DNA of 64,000 bases from Lysobacter changpingensis (lineage in GTDB: Bacteria; Pseudomonadota; Gammaproteobacteria; Xanthomonadales; Xanthomonadaceae). Shown piece by piece: positions 18,541 through 27,344 of this stretch (positions are counted from its first letter, which is position 1; every line of letters starts with the position of its first letter). The notes under the pieces were generated by a model. The model was not told the DNA's origin and searched no databases. It saw only the letters and a program-made list of their open reading frames with translations. Both the position numbers and the translations under genes were made by a program. The DNA is taken from NCBI RefSeq assembly GCF_017308985.1, contig NZ_JADWPE010000002.1, positions 248,001 through 312,000 on the forward strand, written 5' to 3'.

Positions 18541-19518
18541 TCAGCGATCGCGCCGATGCAGCACGATCTCGTCCGCGCCGCGACGTTCCGCGCGCAGCGA
18601 CCAGCCTCGTTCGAGCACCGCGACCAGCGCGTCCTGGTCGCCGGCGTGGAACACGCCGCTGACCACCAGACCGCCCAGAGCGGGATCGGCCAGGCGCACC
18701 TGCTGCTTCGAATAGCGGTTCATTTCGATCAGCAACTCGTCGAGACGACGCTCCCTGAACACCAGGTCGCCCTGCGGCCAGGCGCGCGCGCCCGTCACGT
18801 CGAGCGGCGCCTTCGGGCCGATGCGGCCGTTGGCGTCCACGCGCACCTGCTCGCCCGGCGAGAGCGTGGCGACGTTGCGATCGCCCTTCGCGCTCACGTC
18901 GACGCGGCCTTCGAGCAGGCCCACGTCCACCGCGCCGTCGCGGTGCGCGACCTGGAACGTCGTGCCGATGTCGCGCACGGTGCTCGGCCCGGCCTTCACC
19001 CGGAACGGCCGCTGCTCGTCGTGCCCGACGACGAACTGCGCGCGGCCCTTCGCCAGTTCGACGAGACGTTCGCGCGAATCGAACATCGCGGTGAGCTGCG
19101 TGCCGGTATCGAGCAGCACGACGGTGCCGTCGGCCAGCGTGACTTCGCTCTGCTCGCCCATCGCGGTGGCGTAATGCTGCGGAACCACGGTGGATTCAGG
19201 CTCGTAGCGCCACCAGATCGCGGCCACGGCGACGACCAGCATCGCGGCGGCGGCGGCCGGGATCCACGCGCGCCGTGCGGTGATCGCCGGCGCGCGGCGC
19301 ACCGCACGGGCGGCGGCGCGGACCATCTCGTCCGACTGCAGCTGCGCCGACAGCGCCTGCACGCGTTCGACCTCCAGCCAGGCCTCGATGTGCCGCGGCG
19401 ATTGCGCCAGCCAGTCCTCGAAGGCCGCGCGGTCGGCCGGCGTGCAGTCGGGCGCCATCAGGCGCGCCATCCATGCTTCGGCCTGGCCGTCGGCGGGTTG
19501 CGACGTCCGTGTGTTCAT
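18541..19518 (-). CDS. FecR-family anti-sigma factor
   Basis: A 325-residue inner-membrane signal transducer. The cytoplasmic N-terminal DUF4880-like region (AEAWMARLMAPDCTPADRAAFEDWL) should bind the sigma factor. One transmembrane segment follows at about residues 84-102. The periplasmic FecR domain has DGTVVLLDTGTQLTA and VKAGPSTVRDIGTTFQV, and the C-terminal part would contact the receptor STN domain. The start at 19518 overlaps the sigma-factor stop as ATGA, showing a coupled pair. The receptor gene follows on the same strand. Confidence 0.92.
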   Translation of the reverse strand: MNTRTSQPADGQAEAWMARLMAPDCTPADRAAFEDWLAQSPRHIEAWLEVERVQALSAQLQSDEMVRAAARAVRRAPAITARRAWIPAAAAAMLVVAVAAIWWRYEPESTVVPQHYATAMGEQSEVTLADGTVVLLDTGTQLTAMFDSRERLVELAKGRAQFVVGHDEQRPFRVKAGPSTVRDIGTTFQVAHRDGAVDVGLLEGRVDVSAKGDRNVATLSPGEQVRVDANGRIGPKAPLDVTGARAWPQGDLVFRERRLDELLIEMNRYSKQQVRLADPALGGLVVSGVFHAGDQDALVAVLERGWSLRAERRGADEIVLHRRDR

Positions 19519-20105
19519 GTGCGTTCCTCGCGATCGGCGCCCTCGTCGCGGAGCTTCGAACGAAGCAGCGACAGCGCCTTTCCGATGTGCTTTTCGACGG
19601 CCTTCACCGAGATCCCGCAGTGCTGCGCGATCTGGCTGTAACTCAGGCCCTCGATGCGGTTGAGCAGGTACACCTGGCGGCAGCGGTCGGGCAGCTGCAG
19701 GATCGTCGCGCGCACCAGCGCCAGCTCCTGTTCGTGCCCGATGCGCGTCTCGTGGCTGGGCTCCAGCGACGGCAGGCCGACGAAATCCTGGTCGAGGCTG
19801 ACGTGCGCGAACACCTGCCGCGTCGAATCGCGCCGGCCGCGATCGTGGATCACGTTGATGGCGATGCGGTACATCAGCGGGCGCAGCTGTTCGACCGGCT
19901 GCTCGCGGTAGCGCATCAGGCGCACGAGCGCTTCCTGCGCCACGTCCTGCGCGTCGTCCTCGCCGATGCGTCGACTGAGCCAGGCGACGAGCATCGGCCG
20001 GTGCTCGCGCAGGAACCGGTCGAAGCCGTCCGCGCCCTCGCCCACGGCGGGCGGCACGTCCTCGTCCGGCGGGCTGGCGTGGGTCGTCGCGCCCGAGGGG
20101 GTCAT
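19515..20105 (-). CDS. ECF sigma factor (FecI-like)
   Basis: With the start at 20105 the protein has 196 residues, a usual size for an extracytoplasmic-function sigma factor. Region 2 includes VAQEALVRLMRYREQPVEQLRPLMYRIA. Region 4 includes LPDRCRQVYLLNRIEGLSYSQIAQHCGISVKAVEKHIGKA, a clear helix-turn-helix. GAGGCG lies upstream of this ATG. The frame stays open another 93 codons to an ATG at 20384, but that part has no sigma-factor features. It overlaps the anti-sigma gene by four bases and is predicted to switch on its own operon when the receptor binds ligand. Confidence 0.9.
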   Translation of the reverse strand: MTPSGATTHASPPDEDVPPAVGEGADGFDRFLREHRPMLVAWLSRRIGEDDAQDVAQEALVRLMRYREQPVEQLRPLMYRIAINVIHDRGRRDSTRQVFAHVSLDQDFVGLPSLEPSHETRIGHEQELALVRATILQLPDRCRQVYLLNRIEGLSYSQIAQHCGISVKAVEKHIGKALSLLRSKLRDEGADREERT

Positions 20106-20438
20106 GCCGATCGCCTCGCCCGTGGGCAGGGCCAGCCCGAAGGCCGAAAACGATTCGAACGCATGGTAGGGACCGGGGGCTCCTGCGGGGGCGGCATCGA
20201 GCTCGACGCGGTCCGGATCGCCCCACTCCAGGCCGGTTTCGTCCTCCGAAACCGAGCCGCAAACACCGGACTGCGCTTGCTGCAATGCGAATTTGTAGCA
20301 CGCGCGCACGGCCCATGCGGAGCCCTCGCCGGCCAAGGGGCCGACGGCATCCGTCGCGAGCGCGTGGTACGAGCGTCCGTCCATGCCTCATCAACGCAGG
20401 CGGCCGGCCCTACCCCACCCGGCGCGGCCGGCGTCCGT
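20106..20438 (-). other. Upstream region of the sigma factor gene; open but unassigned frame
   Basis: About 330 bases between the chosen sigma start and the upstream sulfotransferase stop. It probably holds the sigma-operon promoter, though I could not pick one. The in-frame extension to 20384 would add 93 residues of no recognisable family. Near 20400-20440 repeated GGCCGGC words could form a stem after the sulfotransferase gene, without a T run. Confidence 0.35.
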
Positions 20439-21986
20439 TCAGGACTGCAACGCGGTTCGCAGCGGCTCCAGCCAGGACGCGTACCGGCGCCACTTGGGCT
20501 CGGCGCGGGCGCGCACGCCTTCACGGACCTGAACCGCGCTCGCCGTCGCGACGCCGCGATCCCGCCCGCGCGGGTCCAGCATCGCCGGCGTGAACTCCAG
20601 CTCGCAGAACGCCGCGACCCGGCGCATTTCGACATCCGGGTGCGTGGTGAGCCCGGCGTAGTCCACGTCGAGCACGCGGCCCGGGAACCGCGCGTGCCAG
20701 TGCGCCATCAGCCGCCGGTACTGCGCGTGGTAATCGCCCAGTTCGTGCTGCCCGTAGGAATGCGGATTCGCGTCGGAGAACAGCTCGCGCAGGTTGGAGA
20801 AGCACGTCTCCATCGGGTCGCGCCGCATGTGCAGGATCTTCGCGTGCGGCAGCGCGCGGCAGATGTGTCCAACGTGGAAGAAATTGGTGGGCAGCTTGTC
20901 GGTGAAGGCGGTTGCGCCCTCCAGCCGCCACGCGACGCCGTCGAGATAACCGCGCCCGACCTGCGCGAAATCGACCGCTCCCGCGCGCACGACGACGGTC
21001 GTGTCGATCACGCCGCGACAGTGGCGATCGGTCGCCTCGCGCATGCGCGAGGTGAAGTCGTACAGCTCGCCCAGCGCGGCGACGCCGGGATGTCCGGCGA
21101 GCAGTTGCTCCAGCAGCGTGGTGCCGGAGCGATGCATGCCGACGATGAAGATCGGCGTGGGGCCTTCGGCATCGCGTTCCGCGACGGCGGGCGTCGGCGC
21201 TGCGAACAGCGCGTCGACCACCGCACGCGTTTCGGACGCCGCGTAACGCAGCGTCGACCGCTTCGCACGGCAGCCCAGCTCCAGCGCCTGCCACGCGGCC
21301 GGCACGTCGCCGAGGTCGTCGAATTCCTTGTGCAGCGCGAAGGCGAGCAGCGCGACATCTTCCGCGCGGCGGCCCGGTCGCGAAAGCTGCGTGCGGATCG
21401 CATCGACGTGGTTGGACTCCGGCGTCTGCCTGCGCAGGCGCGACAGCGACCACCATGCCGAGGCCAGTTCCGGCGCGCGCCGCACGCAGCGCATGAGGTC
21501 CGCTTCGGCCTCGTCGAACCGTCCGAGATACGTGAGCACCTGGCCGCGCGAGGCCAGCGTCGGCGGGTAATCGGGATCGCCTCGATACGCCTCGTCGAGC
21601 AGCGCCAGCGCTTCTTCCTGGCGATTGAGGTAGCTCAGCTGCGCGGCGAAGGTCAGCAGCAGCGGGATGCTCACTTCACGCAACGGCGGAAGACGCTGCA
21701 TGCATTCGCGAAGCGCGCCGGCTTCGTTGAACGTGCGCAGCCGGCGCACGAGTTCCTGCACGACGGCGTCGCCGCGCGGGCGCAGCGCATGCGCGCGGAG
21801 CGCGGCCTCGCGCGCGGCGCGGTATCGGCCATCCAGCGATTCGACATAGGACAACTGCAACGGCGCCCGCGCATCGTCCGGCGCGAGCGTTTCGGCGGCC
21901 TGCAACGCCTGCCGGGCGTGGGCGAAATCGCGCGTGGCGGCGAGGCCTTCGGCGCGTTCCAGCAACGAATCTATGTTCTGGTCCAT
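20439..21986 (-). CDS. TPR-repeat sulfotransferase-family protein
   Basis: A 515-residue protein. Residues about 5-250 are helical tetratricopeptide-like repeats (APLQLSYVESLDGRYRAARE; PPTLASRGQVLTYLGRFDEAEADL). Residues about 278-500 are a sulfotransferase domain with the 5'-phosphosulfate-binding loop IFIVGMHRSGTTLLEQLL (from 279) and the downstream MRRDPMETCFSN typical of 3'-phosphate binding. It would transfer sulfate from PAPS to an unknown acceptor, perhaps a peptide or small molecule held by the TPR part. No signal peptide is seen. It follows the Oar-like receptor gene by 64 bases on the same strand, so the two are probably one operon. Confidence 0.87.
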   Translation of the reverse strand: MDQNIDSLLERAEGLAATRDFAHARQALQAAETLAPDDARAPLQLSYVESLDGRYRAAREAALRAHALRPRGDAVVQELVRRLRTFNEAGALRECMQRLPPLREVSIPLLLTFAAQLSYLNRQEEALALLDEAYRGDPDYPPTLASRGQVLTYLGRFDEAEADLMRCVRRAPELASAWWSLSRLRRQTPESNHVDAIRTQLSRPGRRAEDVALLAFALHKEFDDLGDVPAAWQALELGCRAKRSTLRYAASETRAVVDALFAAPTPAVAERDAEGPTPIFIVGMHRSGTTLLEQLLAGHPGVAALGELYDFTSRMREATDRHCRGVIDTTVVVRAGAVDFAQVGRGYLDGVAWRLEGATAFTDKLPTNFFHVGHICRALPHAKILHMRRDPMETCFSNLRELFSDANPHSYGQHELGDYHAQYRRLMAHWHARFPGRVLDVDYAGLTTHPDVEMRRVAAFCELEFTPAMLDPRGRDRGVATASAVQVREGVRARAEPKWRRYASWLEPLRTALQS

Positions 21987-22009
21987 TTCATCCGGAAGGC
22001 CGCGACCGC

Positions 22010-22027
22010 CCCGTGCTTCCGCACGGG
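22010..22027 (-). other. Hairpin between the TonB receptor and sulfotransferase genes
   Basis: CCCGTGC, loop TTCC, GCACGGG: a 7-bp GC stem in the 64-base gap. There is no T run, so it is more likely a transcript-stability or expression-balancing structure than a full terminator. Confidence 0.45.
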
Positions 22028-22050
22028 ACGGCCACGGCGTGCTGCGGTTG

Positions 22051-25000
22051 TCACCAGTCGTACTGCACCATGAAACGCACCGCGCGCGGCGCCTGGTACA
22101 CGGTCGGCGTCAGGTAGGTGATGCCGAACAGCGGATTGCCCGTGCTGTCCTCGCCGAACTCGTCCACCGCCAGCGCCTTCTGCCGGTTGAACACGTTGAA
22201 CACGTCCATCTTGAACGCCAGGCGGCCCTCGGCGAACGACGGCCGGTAGGCCACGTTCAGGTCGACGTTCCAGATGTCCGGCGTGCGGCCGGCCGAGCCG
22301 CGGCGCACGATCGTCGTGCCGTTGCTGCCCGTCTCCGGATCCACCGGGCCGGTATCGCAAGAGAAGTAGCTCGCGCCATAGCCGGTGGGATCATCGGCGT
22401 ACACGCCGAAGCAGTTGATCGGGCGACCGCTCTGGAACAGGAAGTTCGCACCCATCGACCACTGGTCGCTGAACTCGTAGTTGCCGAACAGCTTCAGCGT
22501 GTGGCGGCGGTCGTTCGGCAGGTAGCCGTCGGCGCCGACCATCAGCTCGGGGTAGTCGAAGTCCTGGGTGACGCCGGTGTCATCCTGGCCGATGTCGGAC
22601 TTCACGCCGCCTTCCGCGTTGCCCTTGTTCTTCGACCAGGTGTAGGAACCCTGCAGGAAGAACTTGTCGGTCAGCTGGCCCTCGGCGAACAGTTCCACCG
22701 CCGTGTAGGTGCGCTTGGCCTTCGGGCCGAGCTTGTCGGCGGGGATCACCACGTGCTCCAGCGTGCCGTCGGCGTCGATGTCGATCTGCACGTCCAGGTC
22801 GCTGCCCGGGTTGTAGATGTGGCAGTAGGTGAACGCCGGGTTGTAGGAGTCGATCGCGTAGCCGTTGTCGGACGCCCACTCCTCGAACACGCGGTAATCG
22901 CAGTGGTCGTCGATGCCGCGCTTGAGCTCGCGGTAGATCGCGCGCACGCCGCCGGAGAAGTTGTCGGTCAGCGCCTTCTGGAAACCCAGGATGTATTCGT
23001 CCTGGTACTGCGGGTCCAGGTTGTTGGACGCGATCGTGCGCGGGTCCTTCGCGGTGCCGAACTCGTTGTTGAGGTACGACAGTTCGTCGCGCGCGTCGCC
23101 CGTGGCGGTCGGGTTGATCGGTGCGCCGGTCACCGGATCGACGCCGTCGTAGTGCAGGTATTCCTGGCTGTACAGCGACGGGCTGGAGCCGCGCACCGCC
23201 ACGTTGGCGGCGATCGGCAGCGCGTAGCGGCCGGCGTTACCGAAGATCTTCAGCGACGAATCGCCGTTGACGTCCCACGAGAAACCCAGGCGCGGGCCGA
23301 ACTGGTCGTCCTGCTTGACGTAGGTCTGGCCCTCGCCGTTCTTGTTCTCGAAGCTGTCCCAGCGCAGGCCGACGTAGGCGATGAAGTTGTCGGTGATGCT
23401 CCAGCTGTCCTCGATGTAGAACGCCTCGGATTCGACCTCGACGTCCGCACCGGTCTGGAACACGCGGCGACGCACCATGTCCTCGCCGCGACGGGTGACG
23501 TAGCGCCACGCGACGCCGCCCTCGCTCGCCTCGCCGTCGCGCGACTTGAACGTGTCGGTGTCGTAGCCGAAGCGCAGCAGATGCGAGCCCAACTGCCATT
23601 CGGCGTCGATGCGGAACTGCTCGCGCTTGTCGCGCGCGTCGGCCAGGCCGAGGTTGCGCGCGGTGTCGGACGAACCGGTGAGGAAGGCGCACGAACTCGT
23701 GTACGCCGGGATCAGGCCGGCGACCGCGTCCGGACGGCCGTCGGTCACCACCGGGCAGCCTGCGGCGCCGATGATGCCGGTGGCGTTGTCCGGGCTCACC
23801 TGGCCGTCGTACACCAGGCGCTGGCCGTCGGCGTTCACCGCGTAGTTGTTGCGCTTGTATTCGCCCATGCCGTACAGCGCGCTGAGCGTGAAGGTATCGG
23901 TGAGATAGCCGGTGTACTTCAGGACGTAGTTGTCGCCGCCGGTCTCGTCGTGGACGGTGCCCAGGAAGTTCTGGCGCTCGCTCACGCCCTGCGGGTTGGC
24001 GTAGACGTCGCGCTCGGATTCCTCCTTGTCGGAGAACGCGGTGAATTCGAGCAGGTTGAAGTCGTTGATGTTCCAGTCCAGCTTGACCAGCCAGTTCGGG
24101 TTCTTGGAGGTCGTGCTGTCGTTGGCGACGCTGAGGTTGTTGCCGAAGCTGCGCTGGCCGCTCTCGCGGCCGTACTGCACCAGCGCGTAGCCGAACAGCG
24201 TGTCCTTCACCAGTGCGCCGCTGGCCCACGCGGAGACGATGGTCTCGGTCGGGTCGCGGTCGCGCGAGTTGTCGGAGATCAGCTGGCCGTCGGGCGAATA
24301 GATGTCGCGCCCGGTCGCACGCAGGCTGCTGGCGGTGTAGAAGATGTTGCCGCCGGCGTGGAACTCGTTGGTGCCGCGCTTGGTGATCAGGTTGACCACG
24401 CCGCCCAGTGCGCGGCCGAACTCGGCGCCGTAGCCGCCGGTCTTGATCTGCTGCTCGCCGATCGCCTCGAAGGGGATCGTGGCGAAGTTCAGGCCCTTGA
24501 ACGAGTTGGTGATGTTGAAGCCGTTGACGAAGTAGGCGTTCTCGGCCACCGACGCGCCGCCGAACGACGCCAGGTTGCCGAAGGCCGCATCGCCCTTCAC
24601 CGTGCCCGGCGCCAGCAGCGCGACGCTGGTGACGTCGCGCGGCACCGGGATCTTGGCGATCTGCTCGGCCGTCAGGATCGTGGTGGACTCCACCGAGGAC
24701 ACGTCGATCGGGTTCACCATCGCCGCGGCGGTGACCTGCACCGCGTCCAGCGTGGTCGCCCCCGCGGCGGCCGCCGCGAAGTTCACCGAGGTGCCGGTGC
24801 CGACGTTGACGGTGACGTTCTCGCGTACCGAGGTCGTGCCGTCGGCACGCTGCAGGGTGACGCGGTAGCTGCCGGTCGGCAGTGCGGAAGCGCGATACGA
24901 GCCGTCGTTGCCGACGCGGATCTCGCGTTTGAAGCCGGTCGAAGGACTCTCGACCACCACGGTGTCGCCGGCCGCTGCCTGGCCGAACACGGCACCGGCC

Positions 25001-25098
25001 GTGTTCGACTGGGCGTGAACATTCGTCGCAAAACAAAGGCCAAGCGCTACCGTCAGCGCGCTGCGTCGCAGCGCACGATTCATCGTTGTTCTTGCCAC
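22051..25098 (-). CDS. Oar-like TonB-dependent receptor with carboxypeptidase-regulatory-like domain
   Basis: A 1015-residue outer-membrane protein. A signal peptide (SALTVALGLCFATNVHAQ) is followed by a small beta-sandwich of the carboxypeptidase-regulatory type (about 30-105; VVVESPSTGFKREIRVGNDG). The plug has VESTTILTAEQIAKIPVPRD and YGAEFGRALGGVVNLITKRG. A large barrel follows and ends VQYDW, Trp rather than the usual Phe. The start used is GTG at 25098, nine bases after AGGGG. An ATG five codons later (25083) is the alternative. It lacks an STN domain, so it is not a surface-signalling receptor. It is probably co-transcribed with the downstream sulfotransferase gene. Confidence 0.9.
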   Translation of the reverse strand: MARTTMNRALRRSALTVALGLCFATNVHAQSNTAGAVFGQAAAGDTVVVESPSTGFKREIRVGNDGSYRASALPTGSYRVTLQRADGTTSVRENVTVNVGTGTSVNFAAAAAGATTLDAVQVTAAAMVNPIDVSSVESTTILTAEQIAKIPVPRDVTSVALLAPGTVKGDAAFGNLASFGGASVAENAYFVNGFNITNSFKGLNFATIPFEAIGEQQIKTGGYGAEFGRALGGVVNLITKRGTNEFHAGGNIFYTASSLRATGRDIYSPDGQLISDNSRDRDPTETIVSAWASGALVKDTLFGYALVQYGRESGQRSFGNNLSVANDSTTSKNPNWLVKLDWNINDFNLLEFTAFSDKEESERDVYANPQGVSERQNFLGTVHDETGGDNYVLKYTGYLTDTFTLSALYGMGEYKRNNYAVNADGQRLVYDGQVSPDNATGIIGAAGCPVVTDGRPDAVAGLIPAYTSSCAFLTGSSDTARNLGLADARDKREQFRIDAEWQLGSHLLRFGYDTDTFKSRDGEASEGGVAWRYVTRRGEDMVRRRVFQTGADVEVESEAFYIEDSWSITDNFIAYVGLRWDSFENKNGEGQTYVKQDDQFGPRLGFSWDVNGDSSLKIFGNAGRYALPIAANVAVRGSSPSLYSQEYLHYDGVDPVTGAPINPTATGDARDELSYLNNEFGTAKDPRTIASNNLDPQYQDEYILGFQKALTDNFSGGVRAIYRELKRGIDDHCDYRVFEEWASDNGYAIDSYNPAFTYCHIYNPGSDLDVQIDIDADGTLEHVVIPADKLGPKAKRTYTAVELFAEGQLTDKFFLQGSYTWSKNKGNAEGGVKSDIGQDDTGVTQDFDYPELMVGADGYLPNDRRHTLKLFGNYEFSDQWSMGANFLFQSGRPINCFGVYADDPTGYGASYFSCDTGPVDPETGSNGTTIVRRGSAGRTPDIWNVDLNVAYRPSFAEGRLAFKMDVFNVFNRQKALAVDEFGEDSTGNPLFGITYLTPTVYQAPRAVRFMVQYDW

Positions 25099-25412
25099 GT
25101 TTTGGATCCCCTAATGGAGTTGGGTGCCTTCCCCCCGAAGGCGAGCCGAATATGACTTTCGGCATCCCGCCCGTTCAATCCACGCGACGTGAAATTGTCT
25201 TAATCGAGCCATAACCGGCGGATCTGGAAAGATCTGAAGGCAAAGTCAGCAAAGTTCACAATGGCCATCCGGTCAAAAACGCACTTGCCCGTACGTTGCG
25301 ATTGCATTACCGCCTCTCGATCGGGTCCGGGCGCGTCCCGTCGCCGCGCCTGCGGGCCTCACCCCCGATCCCGTACAATTCCGCCGTTTGCCCACTCTCT
25401 TCCGAGGCCCCC
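25099..25412. other. Divergent control region between the Oar-like receptor and pyrH
   Basis: No supported gene. The stretch is less GC-rich than its surroundings (25185-25225 contains GAAATTGTCTTAATCGAGCC). It has small hairpins CCGAA/TTCGG (25146-25162) and GATCT/AGATC (25221-25234). Promoters for the receptor (leftward) and pyrH (rightward) must lie here. Confidence 0.5.
25374..25379 (+). promoter_or_regulatory. Candidate -10 element of pyrH
   Basis: TACAAT, 33 bases upstream of the pyrH ATG; no good -35 was identified. It supports independent transcription of pyrH, which is separated from tsf by the accessory block. Confidence 0.4.
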
Positions 25413-26138
25413 ATGTCCCAGCTCGCCTATCGCCGTGTCCTGCTCAAACTTTCCGGCGAGGCGCTCATGGGGGACGAGGATTACGGGATCGACCCGAAGA
25501 TGATCGGCCGCCTCGCCCGCGAGGTGATCGAGGCGCAGCAGGCCGGGGCCGAGGTCGCCCTGGTGATCGGCGGCGGCAACATCTTCCGCGGCGCCGGCCT
25601 GGCCGCCGGCGGCATGGACCGGGTGACCGGCGACCAGATGGGCATGCTCGCCACGGTCATCAACGCGCTCGCCATGCAGGACGCGCTGGAGAAGCTCGGC
25701 GCCAAGTGCCGGGTGATGAGCGCGATCAAGATCAACGACGTGTGCGAGGACTACATCCGCCGCCGCGCCATCCGACACCTGGAAAAGGGCCGCATCGCGA
25801 TCTTCGCCGCCGGCACGGGCAACCCGTTCTTCACCACCGATTCGGGCGCGGCGCTGCGTGCGATCGAGATCGGCGCGGACCTGCTGCTGAAGGCGACCAA
25901 GGTCGACGGCGTGTACGACAAGGACCCGAAGAAGCACGCCGATGCGGTGCGTTTCGAGAAGCTCAGCTACGACGAGGTCATCGCCCGCGACCTGCAGGTG
26001 ATGGACACCGCCGCCTTCGCCCTGTGCCGCGACAGCGACCTGCCGCTGCGCATCTTCGACATGGGCCAGCCGGGCCAGTTGCTGAAGATCCTGCGCGGCG
26101 AGCACATCGGAACGCTGGTGCAAGGACGTAACGGCTGA
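25413..26138 (+). CDS. pyrH: Uridylate kinase
   Basis: A 241-residue cytoplasmic amino-acid-kinase-fold enzyme that phosphorylates UMP to UDP. The start at 25413 ([20 protein letters not shown]) has GAGG upstream. Conserved segments are [29 protein letters not shown] and [12 protein letters not shown]. In many Gammaproteobacteria it directly follows tsf and precedes frr. Here tsf is 10 kb away and a metal transporter gene separates it from frr. An inverted repeat begins at its stop codon. Confidence 0.98.
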   Translation: MSQLAYRRVLLKLSGEALMGDEDYGIDPKMIGRLAREVIEAQQAGAEVALVIGGGNIFRGAGLAAGGMDRVTGDQMGMLATVINALAMQDALEKLGAKCRVMSAIKINDVCEDYIRRRAIRHLEKGRIAIFAAGTGNPFFTTDSGAALRAIEIGADLLLKATKVDGVYDKDPKKHADAVRFEKLSYDEVIARDLQVMDTAAFALCRDSDLPLRIFDMGQPGQLLKILRGEHIGTLVQGRNG

Positions 26139-26231
26139 GGAACGAGGGAAAAGGAACGAAAGAACGGGGGGTCAGGCCCGCTCCAGGCCGGCGTGTCCCA
26201 CTGTTTTCCCGTTCCTCGCCACTCGTTCCTC
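26137..26231. repeat. Inverted repeat with purine-word arms after pyrH
   Basis: GAGGAACGAG (26137-26146) is matched by CTCGTTCCTC (26222-26231). The left side repeats GGAACGA-type words and the right side repeats GTTCCTCG. It may end pyrH transcription, though no T run follows. Confidence 0.55.
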
Positions 26232-26279
26232 GCTTTGCGTAATAGCGTCCGCCACAACGCCCATGCCACCATCCGCCGC

Positions 26280-27239
26280 ATGGGCCACGGACATCACCAC
26301 CACCACGCCAGCAGCACGCGCGCCTTCGCCGCGGTCACGCTGATCAATCTCGCCTACACCGCGCTCGAAGCGGGCTACGGCTTCGCGACCAATTCGCTGG
26401 CGCTGCTGTCCGATGCGCTGCACAACCTCGGCGACGTGCTCGGCCTTGGCCTGGCCTGGGGCGCGGCGGTGCTCGCCCGGCGCGCGCCGACCGATCGCCA
26501 CACCTACGGCTGGCGCCGCGCGACGCTGCTTTCGCCGCTCGCCAACGCGCTGCTGCTGGTGGGCTTCTCCGGCGCGCTGATGTGGGAAGCGGTGCGCCGT
26601 TTCGATGCGCCGCCGGAAATCCCCGCGCTGCCGGTGATGGTCGTCGCGGCCGTCGGCATCGTCGTGAACCTCGGCGCGGCCTGGCTGGTGCGCGAGGGCC
26701 ATGAGCACGACCTCAACCGGCGCGGCGCGTTCCTGCACCTGATCGCCGACGCCGCCGTCTCGCTGGCCGCGGTGCTCGCCGGCATGGGCATGTGGTGGCT
26801 GGGGTGGGAATGGCTGGATCCGGCGATCGCGCTGCTGATCAGCGTGGTGGTCGCGGTCGGCGCCTTCGGCCTGCTGCGCGATGCGTTCAATGCCGCCATG
26901 GACGCCGTGCCGCCGAGCATCCGCCAGGCCGACGTGCAGGCTTTCCTCGCGTCCCAGCCCGGCGTGCAGGCCGTGCATCACCTGCATATCTGGTCGCTGG
27001 GCGCGGGCGAGATCGCCATGACCGCGCACCTCGTGCGTCCGACCACGGCGTCCGACGGCGGCGACCACGACGCCTTCATCGACCGGCTGAACCGCGAGCT
27101 CGACCAGCGTTTCGGCATCAACCATCCGACCCTGCAGGTCGAACTGGGCCGCGCCTGCGAACACGATCGCCACGATCGCGCGCCGCACGGCGGCCACGAC
27201 CACGATCATGACCACGACGGCCACCGTCACGCCCACTAG
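26280..27239 (+). CDS. Cation diffusion facilitator (CDF) metal efflux transporter
   Basis: A 319-residue inner-membrane proton-coupled exporter of divalent metals such as zinc, cobalt or cadmium. The start at 26280 (MGHGHHHHHAS) begins with a His-rich metal-binding tail. Six membrane helices are predicted. Metal-site motifs are SDALHNLGDVLG in helix 2 and HLIADAAVSL in helix 5. The cytoplasmic C-terminal domain (VHHLHIWSLGAGEIAMTAHLV) ends in a second His-rich run (HDHDHDHDGHRHAH). It matches CzcD/ZitB-type proteins. It is inserted between pyrH and frr; no regulator is adjacent. Confidence 0.93.
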   Translation: MGHGHHHHHASSTRAFAAVTLINLAYTALEAGYGFATNSLALLSDALHNLGDVLGLGLAWGAAVLARRAPTDRHTYGWRRATLLSPLANALLLVGFSGALMWEAVRRFDAPPEIPALPVMVVAAVGIVVNLGAAWLVREGHEHDLNRRGAFLHLIADAAVSLAAVLAGMGMWWLGWEWLDPAIALLISVVVAVGAFGLLRDAFNAAMDAVPPSIRQADVQAFLASQPGVQAVHHLHIWSLGAGEIAMTAHLVRPTTASDGGDHDAFIDRLNRELDQRFGINHPTLQVELGRACEHDRHDRAPHGGHDHDHDHDGHRHAH

Positions 27240-27305
27240 GCGGGTCTGAACGCTACGCTCCCGGCGCCCGGCCCCCGCCCCGGGCGGGGACGCGCGCCCT
27301 GCCTA

Positions 27306-27311
27306 TATAAT
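27306..27311 (+). promoter_or_regulatory. Candidate -10 element of frr
   Basis: TATAAT in a very GC-rich context, 33 bases before the frr ATG. It would start a transcript for frr-uppS-cdsA and perhaps the genes beyond. The -35 is unclear. Confidence 0.5.
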
Positions 27312-27344
27312 CCCGCGATTACCGCAACAGGACCGGAGCCGGCG

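Noticed and set aside
21934-25155. A 1073-codon open frame on the plus strand opposite the Oar-like receptor gene
   Set aside because: Its translation is low-complexity (Val, Ala, Arg, Asp, His-rich) with no domains, as expected opposite a GC-rich gene. The minus-strand frame has signal peptide, plug and barrel motifs.
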